Shown: positions 15,482-24,123 of the stretch, one piece after another
Layout of the letters: each line of letters begins with the position of its first letter
Position numbering within the stretch: position 1 is the first letter of the stretch
Assembly: GCA_017474765.1 (NCBI GenBank)
Contig: JAFVGW010000026.1
Location: forward strand, 1-49,906
Length of the DNA stretch: 49,906 nt
Direction: 5' to 3'
Source: Salinivirgaceae bacterium
Lineage (GTDB): Bacteria; Bacteroidota; Bacteroidia; Bacteroidales; SZUA-534
The notes under the pieces: generated by a model
What the model was told of the DNA's origin: nothing
Seen by the model: only the letters and a program-made list of their open reading frames with translations
The model's database searches: none
Translations under genes and position numbers: made by a program

Positions 15482-16087
15482 CTAAACGTTTTTTGTGATT
15501 ACCGCCACAGCGCAAGGCATCTTGCCTTCAACAAGGTGATACTCAACGTTTTTGTATCCTGCATTTTTGAAAAAAGCCTTGTACGATTCAATGTCGAATT
15601 GCTTTTTGAAATTCGCCCCCGCCTTTTCAAAAATCTTGACAAAAACGTTTTCCTTGCCATTGCTGTATATGTTTATATATGTGGGGATTATAACTTTTCC
15701 GCCAGGCCTGCAGACACGCACAAGTTCTGAAATCACGGCAACGGGATTTTCCAACAAGTGAATCACGTTTCCTGCCACAACCTTGTCGAAACTATTGTCG
15801 GGATACTCAATCTTTGTCATATCCAAAGGCCTGATTTCCACATTGTTGAACCGCCGTAACTTCTTTTCGGTCTGCTTCAGCATTTTCGGCGAGAAATCGG
15901 TGGCCGTCAGGTGTTTGCACTTGGGCGCGATATACACGCTGATTGCCCCCGTTCCACACGCACATTCCAAAACTTCGTCGGTCGTATCTATCTGTTCTGC
16001 AACTGTTTTACCAGTGTTGGCATAAACTTTTCCGTTGTAAGTGTTTTCAAAAAAATCGTAGGCAAATGCCACTTTGTCCCAAAACAT
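15482..16087 (-). CDS. Class I SAM-dependent methyltransferase
   Basis: 201 residues. SAM-binding motif I is EVLECACGTGAISVYIA, followed by ATDFSPKML and the DMTKIEYPDNSFDKVVAGNV region of UbiE/ArsM-like small-molecule methyltransferases. No Cys triad typical of arsenite methylation is seen, so the substrate is open. Its promoter belongs to the TGCAAC/GTTGCA palindrome family, as does that of the downstream aldo/keto reductase. Confidence 0.85.
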   Translation of the reverse strand: MFWDKVAFAYDFFENTYNGKVYANTGKTVAEQIDTTDEVLECACGTGAISVYIAPKCKHLTATDFSPKMLKQTEKKLRRFNNVEIRPLDMTKIEYPDNSFDKVVAGNVIHLLENPVAVISELVRVCRPGGKVIIPTYINIYSNGKENVFVKIFEKAGANFKKQFDIESYKAFFKNAGYKNVEYHLVEGKMPCAVAVITKNV

Positions 16088-16128
16088 AATTGTCGGTTTT
16101 TAATGTTTTTTCTTTTTGTTTTCCGACG

Positions 16129-16176
16129 CAAAAATACGGCGCCCACTCTGCAACCGAGTTGCAAAGTGCGGCGCCA
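16129..16176 (-). promoter_or_regulatory. Promoter with TGCAAC-N3-GTTGCA palindrome (copy 2)
   Basis: Minus strand: TTTG (16162-16165), 25 bases, TATTTTTG (16129-16136), with TGCAACCGAGTTGCA at 16149-16163. GGCGCC arms flank it as in copy 1. The ATG of the methyltransferase is 42 bases from the -7 box. Confidence 0.65.
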
Positions 16177-16215
16177 TATCGCAGCAAGAGAAAATCAAAC
16201 TAAAAAGTTTACTGT

Positions 16216-16313
16216 CAGCCGTTTACTTTAACGCTTCCGTTTGCTTCTTCTCTAACTTTTCAGCAAGCCGCATCGCCAGAATGGCAACGGGAATGGTCAG
16301 CAGAAGGACGAAA
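16216..16313 (-). pseudogene. C-terminal fragment of an MptD-like ECF S-component gene
   Basis: On the minus strand this encodes the last 30-odd residues of a protein like the one at 23409-23975 (FVLLLTIPVAI..MRLAEKLEKK, ending EALK and a stop). The two segments align over 98 bases (16216-16313 with 23402-23499) with about 15 differences and the same orientation. The fragment is fused at 16314 to a headless higA gene on the other strand. It marks the left edge of the accessory block that ends at the intact gene. Confidence 0.85.
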
Positions 16314-16567
16314 TAGAAGCACGCGGCATCAGCCAACGGCAATTGGCCGACAACATTGGCCTTACCTATTCGGTTGTTAATGAGATACTGAACGGGCGCC
16401 GCTCGCTGACGGCCAAAACCGCCCTTATGTTCGAAGCCGCACTCGACGTTCCCGCTGACGCACTAATGTACCTGCAAACAAAGTACAATATGCGAGCCAC
16501 CCGAAACGACAAGTCGGTGGCCAATGTTTTGAAAGGAATCAGAAAGATTGCGGCGGTGACGTTTTGA
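16314..16567 (+). pseudogene. HigA-like antitoxin lacking its N-terminus
   Basis: About 84 residues of an XRE/HigA addiction-module antitoxin starting inside the helix-turn-helix (EARGISQRQLADNIGLTYSV, VNEILNGRRSLTAKTALMFE, then ALDVPADALMYLQTKYNM). The first approximately 20 residues and any HigB toxin gene are absent; the upstream sequence is the unrelated MptD fragment. A TTG inside the frame could start a short product, but without the leading helices it is probably non-functional. Confidence 0.8.
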
Positions 16568-16618
16568 TTATTTATTCGCACAGACGACACAGAAAATACA
16601 GATTTTCACTGATATTGA

Positions 16619-16651
16619 AAAAGGCGATACCAAATGGGTACCGCCTTTTTG
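16619..16651. terminator. Bidirectional terminator
   Basis: AAAAAGGCGATACC and GGGTACCGCCTTTTT form a hairpin over AAAT with one mismatch, with A5 and T5 flanks. It separates the broken higA from the SPOR-like gene. Confidence 0.75.
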
Positions 16652-16679
16652 ATTGAGCAACAATGCATTCTTAAATTCT

Positions 16680-17102
16680 CTATTTTGGGGATAGCGGTTG
16701 CTTCGGCCTGTCTGTTTCATAATTTATTGGACAATAAACACAGTTGCCCAATCCGTCGTTTACCCATATCCACGCATTAGTGAACAAATGACCATACAAA
16801 CTTGAACGCCACTCGTTAATTGCGGCTAGGGCCTTCTGACGAGTAGAGAAGCAAGCATAGCACACGCGATAAACCGTTTTGTCTTCTAATGGACATTTAT
16901 ATATCCAACACTCCATTCCATCGGGACAATTATAATTATATGTCTCTGCACTTTCCAATGTGTCGTAACTTCCTAACACGACATAATATACTTTTTGTAC
17001 TGAAGAATTTTCCATTATCGAACAATCTTTACTATTAGCATAAATAACCCCTTTACATACTGACATTAATGTCAAAAATGTTAGCACAAAGATTTTTTTC
17101 AT
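16680..17102 (-). CDS. Small secreted SPOR-like protein
   Basis: 140 residues from the ATG at 17100-17102. It has an N-terminal hydrophobic signal (MKKIFVLTFLTLMSVCKG). The mature part resembles a SPOR fold: VYYVVLGSYDTLESAETYN, then TVYRVCYACFSTRQKALAAI, with Cys residues in the middle. SPOR domains bind denuded glycan strands of peptidoglycan. The next gene downstream is the broken higA; upstream is the BspA-like gene. Function is tentative. Confidence 0.65.
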   Translation of the reverse strand: MKKIFVLTFLTLMSVCKGVIYANSKDCSIMENSSVQKVYYVVLGSYDTLESAETYNYNCPDGMECWIYKCPLEDKTVYRVCYACFSTRQKALAAINEWRSSLYGHLFTNAWIWVNDGLGNCVYCPINYETDRPKQPLSPK

Positions 17103-17236
17103 ATTTGGTAAATGACTCATATTCTAATTCCTTAACAAATTGCACATTGAGAACTAACCTGATATTTCCCCCATTTCAATATAACCTCTTAAAATATTGT
17201 AGGAAAAAATAGTTATAAATCATTTAACAATCCATC

Positions 17237-17884
17237 TTATTTGAATTTATCAATTGCACCCCAAACAACTTTGTATTTATTGGGATTCCAATAGACGTCC
17301 CAACCCATTGGCTCCGATTTCGCCTGACAATATATTGCTGTTAAGTGAATGCAATTTCTAAATGCATCACGCCCAATGGTTTTTACAGCATTCGGAATGG
17401 TTACTGTTTTCAAATCTATGCTTTCCGCAAATGCGGCATCATTAATCGCCACAACAGAAAAAGTATTGCCGGCTATCACTTTCGATGGTATTACAATATC
17501 TCCTGAATATTTTTGGGGATTACTATTAAAAAATGGACTTTCATATTCTTTTGTATCGACCATTACTTCATTTTTATTTAACACTTTATAGCGAATTCCG
17601 CCTTTTCTTAAGTATAAGCCTGCATTGTCACATCTGGCTTCACTTTTTATGGTTACTGAAGTCAAGTTCTCACTAGCAATAAAGGCATTCTCACCAATTT
17701 TTGCTATACAATTAGGTATTGTTACTGACGTGAGTTCATTGCAATCATTGAACACACCATCGCTAATTTCCGTTACAATGTATGTTTTCCCGCCATAGGT
17801 TACAGTTTCGGGGATTATCAAATTTCCTTTTGGCCTTTCGCAATCACCATATTCTTGAATTCGCCAACAAGATTGGGATACCAC
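17237..17884 (-). CDS. BspA-like leucine-rich repeat protein, C-terminal part after frameshift
   Basis: 215 residues open from a GTG at 17884. It contains LRR_5-type repeats (SVTIPNCIAKIGENAFIASE, TVTIPNAVKTIGRDAFRNC) preceded by a TYGGKTYIVTEISDGVF segment that normally follows an N-terminal repeat block. The start overlaps the end of the upstream repeat gene by 67 bases in another frame, and the two read as one protein if a single base is added or removed near 17820-17900. It therefore looks like the detached C-terminus of that gene. It ends with the usual family tail (WNPNKYKVVWGAIDKFK). Confidence 0.8.
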   Translation of the reverse strand: MVSQSCWRIQEYGDCERPKGNLIIPETVTYGGKTYIVTEISDGVFNDCNELTSVTIPNCIAKIGENAFIASENLTSVTIKSEARCDNAGLYLRKGGIRYKVLNKNEVMVDTKEYESPFFNSNPQKYSGDIVIPSKVIAGNTFSVVAINDAAFAESIDLKTVTIPNAVKTIGRDAFRNCIHLTAIYCQAKSEPMGWDVYWNPNKYKVVWGAIDKFK

Positions 17885-19074
17885 ATAGGCCTACATATGC
17901 GCACCGTGCTGGAATTATAGGTATATTTATAGTATAAAGTCTGTCCGCTACTACATACAGCAGAAAAATCATAGTACCGTACTGGCTCCTCTCCGAAAAA
18001 ATCTTTTGCAGATGATGTTTTTTCATTATTAACAGTTTCAGAATTTTCCTCATATCCCCATTTTACTTTTTCTTCTTTATCACACCACCATGGGCTCCAT
18101 CCAGAAGGTCGGTTGTAATCTACTTCACAATAGATATTTTTCAAACAATTGCATTTAGTGAATGCATAATCCCCAATTGTTTTTACTGATGCAGGAATTT
18201 TTACTTCTTTTAAAGAATAGCAAGATTTAAATGCATTTTCACCTATTTTTACAACAGAAGAAGGAATATTTACAGTTTGAATTTCATCACATTCGCTAAA
18301 TGCAAAGGATTCTATCTCTCTAACAGAATTAGGTATATTTACTTCAGTTAGATTCTCACAACCATAAAATGCGTAAGGACCGATTTTTGTGATGGAATTT
18401 GGAATAGAGACCGATTCCAATTTTGAACATTGATAAAATGTTCTTTCGCTTATTTCTGAAACAGCATTCGGAATAGTTACCGACTTTAAATTTCCACAAT
18501 GTTCGAATGCGGAGCCACCGATGTTTCTGACGCCTTCAGGAATGGCTACCGATACCAAGTTGCTGCAATAACAAAAGGCATTATTGCCAATGCTTGCAAG
18601 TTGTGAACTTTCAGCAAAAGTTAATGTCAGGTCATAGCATTCATGGAAAGCATTATTGCCGATGCTTGTAACGCTACCAGGAAGTAGTATCGTCTTCAGA
18701 GCACCACACTTATCAAAAGCATTATCTCCAATGCTTGTAAGATGTGAGCCTTCAGCAAAAGATACAGATGTCAAGTTTCCGCAATAATAGAACGCTTCGT
18801 TACCAATGCTTGTTACCGAAATCGGAATAGAAACAGATTTTAGTTTAGTGCAATATTTAAACGCATCATCGGCAATTCCAACAACCGTGTATTTTTTAAC
18901 TGTTTCTGGAATAACAACAGAAACTAGTTCCTTATATGTGTTACTACCTATCAATTGTACTGTATTTTGGCCAGTAATTTTATAATGCAACTTTCCAACT
19001 TTGAAGTAGTCATCAGCAGCCCACGCCTGCCCTGCAAGAATTGTAGCGACAATTAAAAACAGAATCTTTTTCAT
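17818..19074 (-). CDS. BspA-like secreted leucine-rich repeat protein, N-terminal part
   Basis: 418 residues. Signal peptide MKKILFLIVATILAGQAWA, then about ten LRR_5 repeats of the form LxSVxIPxSVTxIGxxAFxxC. Such proteins are secreted or surface-attached and mediate adhesion in oral and gut Bacteroidales. The last 30 residues (from about RPMWYPNLVGEF) are out of frame: the other frame continues with EYGDCERPKGNLIIPETV and more repeats. A frameshift has thus split a gene of about 600 codons. Whether it is real or a sequencing error cannot be told here. Confidence 0.85.
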   Translation of the reverse strand: MKKILFLIVATILAGQAWAADDYFKVGKLHYKITGQNTVQLIGSNTYKELVSVVIPETVKKYTVVGIADDAFKYCTKLKSVSIPISVTSIGNEAFYYCGNLTSVSFAEGSHLTSIGDNAFDKCGALKTILLPGSVTSIGNNAFHECYDLTLTFAESSQLASIGNNAFCYCSNLVSVAIPEGVRNIGGSAFEHCGNLKSVTIPNAVSEISERTFYQCSKLESVSIPNSITKIGPYAFYGCENLTEVNIPNSVREIESFAFSECDEIQTVNIPSSVVKIGENAFKSCYSLKEVKIPASVKTIGDYAFTKCNCLKNIYCEVDYNRPSGWSPWWCDKEEKVKWGYEENSETVNNEKTSSAKDFFGEEPVRYYDFSAVCSSGQTLYYKYTYNSSTVRICRPMWYPNLVGEFKNMVIAKGQKEI

Positions 19075-19127
19075 ATCATTATGAATTTAAATTAAACATA
19101 TCATAAAGGTCGGGATTGCCTAAATGA

Positions 19128-19394
19128 CTACAAGCGACACTGCGTATCTGTTTGCGATACATTTTGTATCTTTTTTGTCCGAAGGGCGTCAACGTAATAT
19201 TGGAAGAAATTGACATCAAGGGCGGCGGATATGTCCAAAAGCAATTCGGTATCAATGTGTTGTCGGCGGAAGATTTTATAAACATTGTCGCGGTTGCAGC
19301 AGATTTGTGCTGCAAGCCACGATGGGCTGCGTCCCTGACTCCTCATCACCGATTCAATGATTTTCCCTATGTGCAATGGTTCACTGTTTTCCAT
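19128..19394 (-). CDS. Small XRE-like DNA-binding protein
   Basis: 88 residues. HTH region SPSWLAAQICCNRDNVYKIF, preceded by LHIGKIIESVMRSQGR and followed by QHIDTELLLDISAALDVNFF. Proteins of this shape are frequent in Bacteroidota and act as stand-alone regulators. The ATG is 43 bases downstream of structured RNA copy B. A second overlapping frame (19079-19315) is considered a shadow. Confidence 0.75.
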   Translation of the reverse strand: MENSEPLHIGKIIESVMRSQGRSPSWLAAQICCNRDNVYKIFRRQHIDTELLLDISAALDVNFFQYYVDALRTKKIQNVSQTDTQCRL

Positions 19395-19436
19395 AAAAAA
19401 AGCGTCAGCCGTTTTCGTTTTTCTAATGTCTTATTT

Positions 19437-19590
19437 CTTCCGTTAGGTGTCTGGAATAACCTTATGCAATAAATAAGCACGAAACGGCTCACGCATAAAG
19501 CGTGAACCTCTCACTCGCTTATTCCCATTGCATAATTGAAATTTTCCAGACTTCAAACGGAAGTGAGAATATGAGCGCAAAGCCCTATAT
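19437..19590 (-). ncRNA. Structured leader RNA, copy B
   Basis: Nested helices: P1 19437-19444/19556-19563, P2 19449-19456/19544-19551, P3 19464-19470/19527-19533, P4 19472-19478/19517-19523, P5 19489-19494/19500-19505, and the outer small hairpin 19573-19576/19582-19585. All P1-P5 arms are exact complements. Compared with copy A, P1, P2, P3 and P5 differ in sequence but pair equally well, whereas TGAGAATATGAGC (19564-19576), AATAAGCACGAAAC (19472-19485) and ACTCGCTTA (19513-19521) are unchanged. It lies 43 bases upstream of the XRE gene. Confidence 0.78.
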
Positions 19591-19813
19591 ACTAACAAAT
19601 TAAACTATATATTTCTTATTCGTTCTATTTACATTAAACATTGTTCTTTTGAGCAAATATAGAAAGAAAATGCTGCAAACAGAAACGGATATTCTAAATG
19701 CAAACATTGTCATACCAAATTAACAGCAATAATAAATAGACATCGTTCAATTCATTCTTGCCAACGATTTTATTGATTAATATGTGTAAATTATATTGAA
19801 TGACACGGCGTTT
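19591..19813. other. AT-rich intergenic stretch
   Basis: About 220 bases without a recognisable gene, repeat or strong hairpin. It holds the promoter region for RNA copy B (TTTAATTTGTTAGTATATAG on the minus strand) and the 3' flank of the NACHT gene. Confidence 0.5.
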
Positions 19814-21964
19814 TTACTTTTCAAGTTTTGTCCCATCCAACAAATGCAAGATGGCTGGTTCTTTAAATTGTTGGTCAATATAGATTTTATTATACTCTTG
19901 TTTCCTTTTTATTCTGCGATATAGTTTTTCAGGCAAACTATTTTTTATTCTCAGATATTCAACATCTCTAAGAATAATTCTATCCCATCGAGTGTTCAAC
20001 TTTTGTGTGGATAAGAACATGGAAAAAAAATCCGCATCTCTTGTTTTATGTGCTAAGTAATATGATAAACAGTACTTTGTAACATCAGAAAACTGATAAT
20101 CGTTTTTTGACAAAATGTCAATAGCTTTATTTGAAACAATTTCCATATTGATGTGTTTTGAGTCAAATAAATCACCAAAAAGATTCCTACATTGCAAAAT
20201 CATATCAAGTGTTGTCCATTGATATGCAATAGTTTTACTAGTTGAAGAAATTAATGATTTATAGAATCTATCAAAAGTAACTATCATATTTGAAATAGCT
20301 TTCTCGGCTATTTCATTTGAAATCAGATGCGCTGCTTGTAAACTTTTTGACATTATCTGCAAATGATAGAACATTGAAGCCGAATCTCTAGGAATACTGT
20401 TAACAGCTTTCTCAATGAATACTGCCCTTTTTGGGTTTTTACCATTGTAAAAAATTATAACATTTTGCCACCATTCATGATAAAGATTATCTATTAATTC
20501 ATTTTCATTAGAATCATCAAAGTATATGCTCGTAAAATACTCTTGAAAAGCGCTACTATTGAAATAGAAAACGTCTCTGTCGGTATCATAATGAAGTAGT
20601 GTGTTCCTAGTCTTTAAACTATTTATGTAGTTATCAGTGTCTTTTAATTCTTCAAATGTTGAATGTAATGTCTTTATTGTTTCCAAATAGTCTTTTAAGT
20701 TTTGAGAAGGAATTTCGTACATGTGATTAGAATGTAGATAGTGTGCTATAAAGCCCACTATATGCTTGTATTCCTCATATTTGTATTGCGAAGTAATTCC
20801 TTTTGAAGCATCCCATTTGTCTAAATAATAATCACTGAATTTGTTATAGAGTTCTGTAATATTAGCAGGTAACTCTTTTAAATCAATAGAATCGTCTTTG
20901 TACATTATCGCCATCAAAGTCAAGGCCATTGGTGTTCTTGTCAAACTATTTGATAGCTGTTGTTTCTTAATAGCAGAAATAAAACTATTGTTTTTCTCTT
21001 TGTTGTCTGGAATGATTTTTTTTACGAGTTTCAAGGCTTGTCCAACATCAAAAGGCAATAAATCTACAATTTCATAATTAGAAGGGTCAAATAGAGAAAT
21101 ATCTTTGAAAAGTTCAATATTTCTACCTGAAATAATTAGATATCCGTTATTAAAATCAGAAACTTGTTCTTGCAATTTATTGACAATTGTTTTCCTATCT
21201 TCATTATCTATGATTTCGTCTAAAGCATCAAACAAAAACAAGTACTTTTTAAAATATCTTTGATTGAATTCGTTGTTTCCAGAAAGTTCATAAAACTGTT
21301 TATTAACTTCTTCTGTAAGATTAAAATTACCAGTTTTAATATCCCTAAATCTAAACCAAAACGTACCGATATCTTTATAGTTATTTAACGAATTAATGCC
21401 AATTCTTTTAAGTAATAGTGTTTTCCCCGAAGTTGGAATACCTCGAATTATAATGTTTTTGTTTGAGTTGATGATAGAGATAGAGTCATCTATTTCTTCT
21501 CGCATAGATGAACTTGTATTACCTTGATATCTTTTTTTCTCATTCTCGTATTTTTGATTTGCAGTCCTGACATTAACAAAGATATCATTGATTTGAGTTA
21601 TGCTAAGACCAGAAAACAACTCTTGTGCATTTTCAAGATTCATCAGCTTATTGGTTAAGCTTTTCTTATATGTTGAAATGATAAAGTCCTCCTGCGAACC
21701 TGTTTCGCCCGATAAAAACAATTCTTTAATATTATTGCTGATTTCTTCTTCTAATTTTTGGTAATTCCATAAGTACACATTGTTTATCTGATGAGATGGC
21801 AATACCTTTTGAATAACATTTTTTGCTTGTGGCGATATAGTTCCATTAACAACTACGATAACTTTATTTACATAAATATTTTCACCTTTACTTCTATTAT
21901 ATGGATATTCAAAAGATAATTGTATTTGTCTAGTTATTTCTCCTTGACTTTCGAAATCATTCAT
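19814..21964 (-). CDS. NACHT-type STAND NTPase, main part of a split defence gene
   Basis: 716 residues. Central NACHT ATPase with Walker A IIRGIPTSGKTLLLKR (about residues 170-185), Walker B KKYLFLFDALDEI, a sensor-like YLIISGRN and a winged-helix segment after LTRTPMALTLMAIMYKD. The C-terminal approximately 350 residues are helical and probably sense a target. The first 100 residues continue a nuclease-like domain whose start is in another frame at 21957-22196. NACHT proteins with nuclease effectors protect bacteria against phage. The gene is much more AT-rich than its surroundings, consistent with horizontal acquisition. Confidence 0.82.
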   Translation of the reverse strand: MNDFESQGEITRQIQLSFEYPYNRSKGENIYVNKVIVVVNGTISPQAKNVIQKVLPSHQINNVYLWNYQKLEEEISNNIKELFLSGETGSQEDFIISTYKKSLTNKLMNLENAQELFSGLSITQINDIFVNVRTANQKYENEKKRYQGNTSSSMREEIDDSISIINSNKNIIIRGIPTSGKTLLLKRIGINSLNNYKDIGTFWFRFRDIKTGNFNLTEEVNKQFYELSGNNEFNQRYFKKYLFLFDALDEIIDNEDRKTIVNKLQEQVSDFNNGYLIISGRNIELFKDISLFDPSNYEIVDLLPFDVGQALKLVKKIIPDNKEKNNSFISAIKKQQLSNSLTRTPMALTLMAIMYKDDSIDLKELPANITELYNKFSDYYLDKWDASKGITSQYKYEEYKHIVGFIAHYLHSNHMYEIPSQNLKDYLETIKTLHSTFEELKDTDNYINSLKTRNTLLHYDTDRDVFYFNSSAFQEYFTSIYFDDSNENELIDNLYHEWWQNVIIFYNGKNPKRAVFIEKAVNSIPRDSASMFYHLQIMSKSLQAAHLISNEIAEKAISNMIVTFDRFYKSLISSTSKTIAYQWTTLDMILQCRNLFGDLFDSKHINMEIVSNKAIDILSKNDYQFSDVTKYCLSYYLAHKTRDADFFSMFLSTQKLNTRWDRIILRDVEYLRIKNSLPEKLYRRIKRKQEYNKIYIDQQFKEPAILHLLDGTKLEK

Positions 21965-22196
21965 TTCTGCATTTTTGTTCTTTACGACTACCGCAAACCA
22001 GTTTTTTTTCTCCTAGTTTTGAATCATAATCAGAAAAAATCAAATCCCTTCCATATTCATCTTTACCATGAGTTATTTCAACATCATTATATTGTTTCAT
22101 TCTGAACAATTCTTTTAAGACAGGAAATAAATCTGATTCTTTTTTCCCTTTTTGGATATCCATTAGCCGATTACGAATATTGTTATATGTTGCCAT
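21957..22196 (-). CDS. Restriction-endonuclease-like N-terminus of the NACHT gene, frameshifted
   Basis: 79 residues from the ATG at 22194-22196. FPVLKELFRMKQYNDVEITHGKDEYGRDLIF resembles the start of Mrr-like PD-(D/E)XK domains. The frame breaks at an A8 run (plus-strand T8, 22002-22009). With seven A residues it would read GEKNWFAVVVKNKNAEMNDF and run directly into the NACHT frame, giving one protein of about 794 residues. WFAVVVKNKN would be the strand with the catalytic Lys. The A8 tract is a plausible site for slippage or phase variation; an assembly error is also possible. Confidence 0.75.
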   Translation of the reverse strand: MATYNNIRNRLMDIQKGKKESDLFPVLKELFRMKQYNDVEITHGKDEYGRDLIFSDYDSKLGEKKLVCGSRKEQKCRNE

Positions 22197-22305
22197 ATAT
22201 GATATTTTATTGATTATTTTTATTCTTGTAAAATTTCCACTTATGCTATTTGTCTATGTATCAAACCAATTATTTATTATGAATAAGGCTTGTTATACTC
22301 ATTCA

Positions 22306-23301
22306 TTACTTTTTCGTTTTTGCATTTTTCTTAACCAACCTTGCCGTTTCTTTAACTGTTTCCAAATAAGCCTCTTCCACGGGCGAGAGCGTATTGTTTT
22401 GGTATTTGCGGTATTCGGCGGTGGCTTTCTCCAGTGCTTGCGAATGGGTGACAGAACCTGCACCGTCGAGCAACGGGCGATTGCCCGAAGTAAGCACAGA
22501 ATCCAACTGACGAATGTAATCGCTCATATACATAGGTTTGTGCTCAAGAGCATTGATTTCAGCAATATCAAAATAACCAGAAACAAGGTTGTTAAGAATC
22601 TTCAATTCATTCTCGTTCAGATAGTTTTTAGCAATACCAATATCTTTCAACGCAGGCAACTCGCCCGAAAAAGTGGTCAGCCCCATAAACGGTTTGTTGG
22701 CATCGGCACGCTCATAGATTACTTCGGCAGCCGTGTGCCCGTGGGCGGCATAGTGCAGTTTGTTTTGCACCATCTTGAAAAACAGAACTGACTCATCGCT
22801 TTTCGGATTATAATCGACACTTGTGGCGTACAAATCAAGCACCTGCCGATACATCACCTTTTCCGACGAACGGATATCGCGTATGCGGTCGAGCAGTTCT
22901 TTCCAATAATTGCCACCGCCGTTGCCCTTCAACCGCTCGTCGTCCATCGTGAAACCCTTTATGATATATTCCCTTAAACGTTGTGTCGCCCAAATGCGGA
23001 ATTGGGTGGCCTGTTTGCTATTAACTCGATAACCGACAGCAATAATTGCGTCAAGGTGGTAGAAGTTTGTCAAATAACTTTTACCATCATTGGCAGTTAT
23101 TCGAATTTTTCGAATAACTGAAACTTCTTGTAACTCATTACTTTGAAAGATTTCTTTCAAATGATAGTTGATTGTATTGACTTCAACACCGAACAATTCG
23201 GCCATTCTTTTTTGAGTAAGCCAAAAAGTGCCGTCTTCATATTGAACCTGCACGCTCACTCTTCCAGTATCAGTGGTGTAAATTACAATGTCGCTGTCCA
23301 T
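22306..23301 (-). CDS. RhuM-family protein (copy 1)
   Basis: 331 residues from the ATG at 23299-23301. Matches the RhuM pattern: DGTFWLTQKRMAELFGVEVN (HTH-like), LDAIIAVGYRVNSKQATQFR, RLREYIIKGFTMDDERLKG, RDIRSSEKVMYRQVLDLY, and the HGHTAAEVIYERADANKPFM block. RhuM proteins are widespread near restriction and toxin genes; their biochemical role is not established. A second copy lies at 27638-28681. The promoter region faces the MptD gene end. Confidence 0.85.
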   Translation of the reverse strand: MDSDIVIYTTDTGRVSVQVQYEDGTFWLTQKRMAELFGVEVNTINYHLKEIFQSNELQEVSVIRKIRITANDGKSYLTNFYHLDAIIAVGYRVNSKQATQFRIWATQRLREYIIKGFTMDDERLKGNGGGNYWKELLDRIRDIRSSEKVMYRQVLDLYATSVDYNPKSDESVLFFKMVQNKLHYAAHGHTAAEVIYERADANKPFMGLTTFSGELPALKDIGIAKNYLNENELKILNNLVSGYFDIAEINALEHKPMYMSDYIRQLDSVLTSGNRPLLDGAGSVTHSQALEKATAEYRKYQNNTLSPVEEAYLETVKETARLVKKNAKTKK

Positions 23302-23408
23302 AGATTTCTTGTCCGTTTCTTTGTCAAAAATACATATTTCAAGGCAATTAAACAAAAACAGCCGCAGGTTCACACCCACGGCTGCATCCAATATTCAGTA
23401 ACAGCCGC

Positions 23409-23975
23409 TTATTTCAATCCTTCCACTTGCTTCTTCTCTAACTTTTCGGCAAGGCGCATTCCGAAGATTGCAACGGGAATGGTCAGCAGAAGGACGAAAA
23501 CCAGCATTGGGGTGTTGTCGATAACGGGGCGCATCAGGGCGTCGTAGCCAGGGCGCATCTCTTCGACGGCGGCGGCAAGCGAGCCTTCGGTGTCGGTCCA
23601 CCAGTGAATGGTGTAGGCGAAGAACGAGTAGGCCAGCGGCAGGAAACTCAAGCGGACGCCACGCAGGGTGTTGTAGCCGCAGCGGTTGCGAATTATTTCG
23701 GCTGCGACCGTCAGAAGAATAATGCCAATAATGAACGCGGTGTCGGCTTCGCCAGCAATCAGGAACAGAACGAACAGAAAGCCGTTCAGGACCGTGGCCG
23801 CGCCAAACCGCTGCATCGCGGAAGCGGCGGGAAGATAGACAAGCGCCAGCAGCAGCGGCACAACCGCACCTGCGTAAGCATAACACGCGGGGTGAATGAG
23901 CCCGCTCAAACTGCCTGCAATGAATGACAAAAACCAGGCGAATGCCAGTAACGAAATTTTAAAAATTGGTTTCAT
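23409..23975 (-). CDS. MptD-like ECF transporter S component
   Basis: 188 residues with about five or six membrane segments (ISLLAFAWFLSFIAGSLSGL, AVVPLLLALVYLPAASAM, GFLFVLFLIAGEADTAFIIG, LVFVLLLTIPVAIFGMRLAE) and the WWTDTEGSLAAAVEEMRPGY loop. Length and pattern fit the trep_strep/MptD family, thought to be substrate-binding S subunits of energy-coupling-factor importers. No A or T subunit is adjacent. Upstream lies a 390-base leader with an internal terminator and an AATCCC/GGGATT promoter. The gene's 3' end is duplicated at 16216-16313. Confidence 0.75.
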   Translation of the reverse strand: MKPIFKISLLAFAWFLSFIAGSLSGLIHPACYAYAGAVVPLLLALVYLPAASAMQRFGAATVLNGFLFVLFLIAGEADTAFIIGIILLTVAAEIIRNRCGYNTLRGVRLSFLPLAYSFFAYTIHWWTDTEGSLAAAVEEMRPGYDALMRPVIDNTPMLVFVLLLTIPVAIFGMRLAEKLEKKQVEGLK

Positions 23976-24123
23976 TTTTTTGAATTTTAAAAGGTTATTG
24001 TTAAATGTAAATTAGTGATAATCTGTAAAATATTATTCTCTAACCGCTTTTTGCCGATTCGAACCGAAAAACATATCGGACAGAATCGGGTTGAATCGGT
24101 TAGAAAAACCTTTATCATATTTA

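Noticed and set aside
19079..19315. 78-codon frame overlapping the XRE gene
   Set aside because: No motif, and it covers the same bases as the clear helix-turn-helix protein in another frame.
21957..22014. Programmed ribosomal frameshift at the A8 tract
   Set aside because: The required shift is +1 and the context is not a standard slippery site with a downstream structure; slippage, phase variation or sequencing error is simpler.
24052..24070. GATTCGAACC-like sequence resembling a tRNA T-arm
   Set aside because: No acceptor, D or anticodon stems nearby on either strand.
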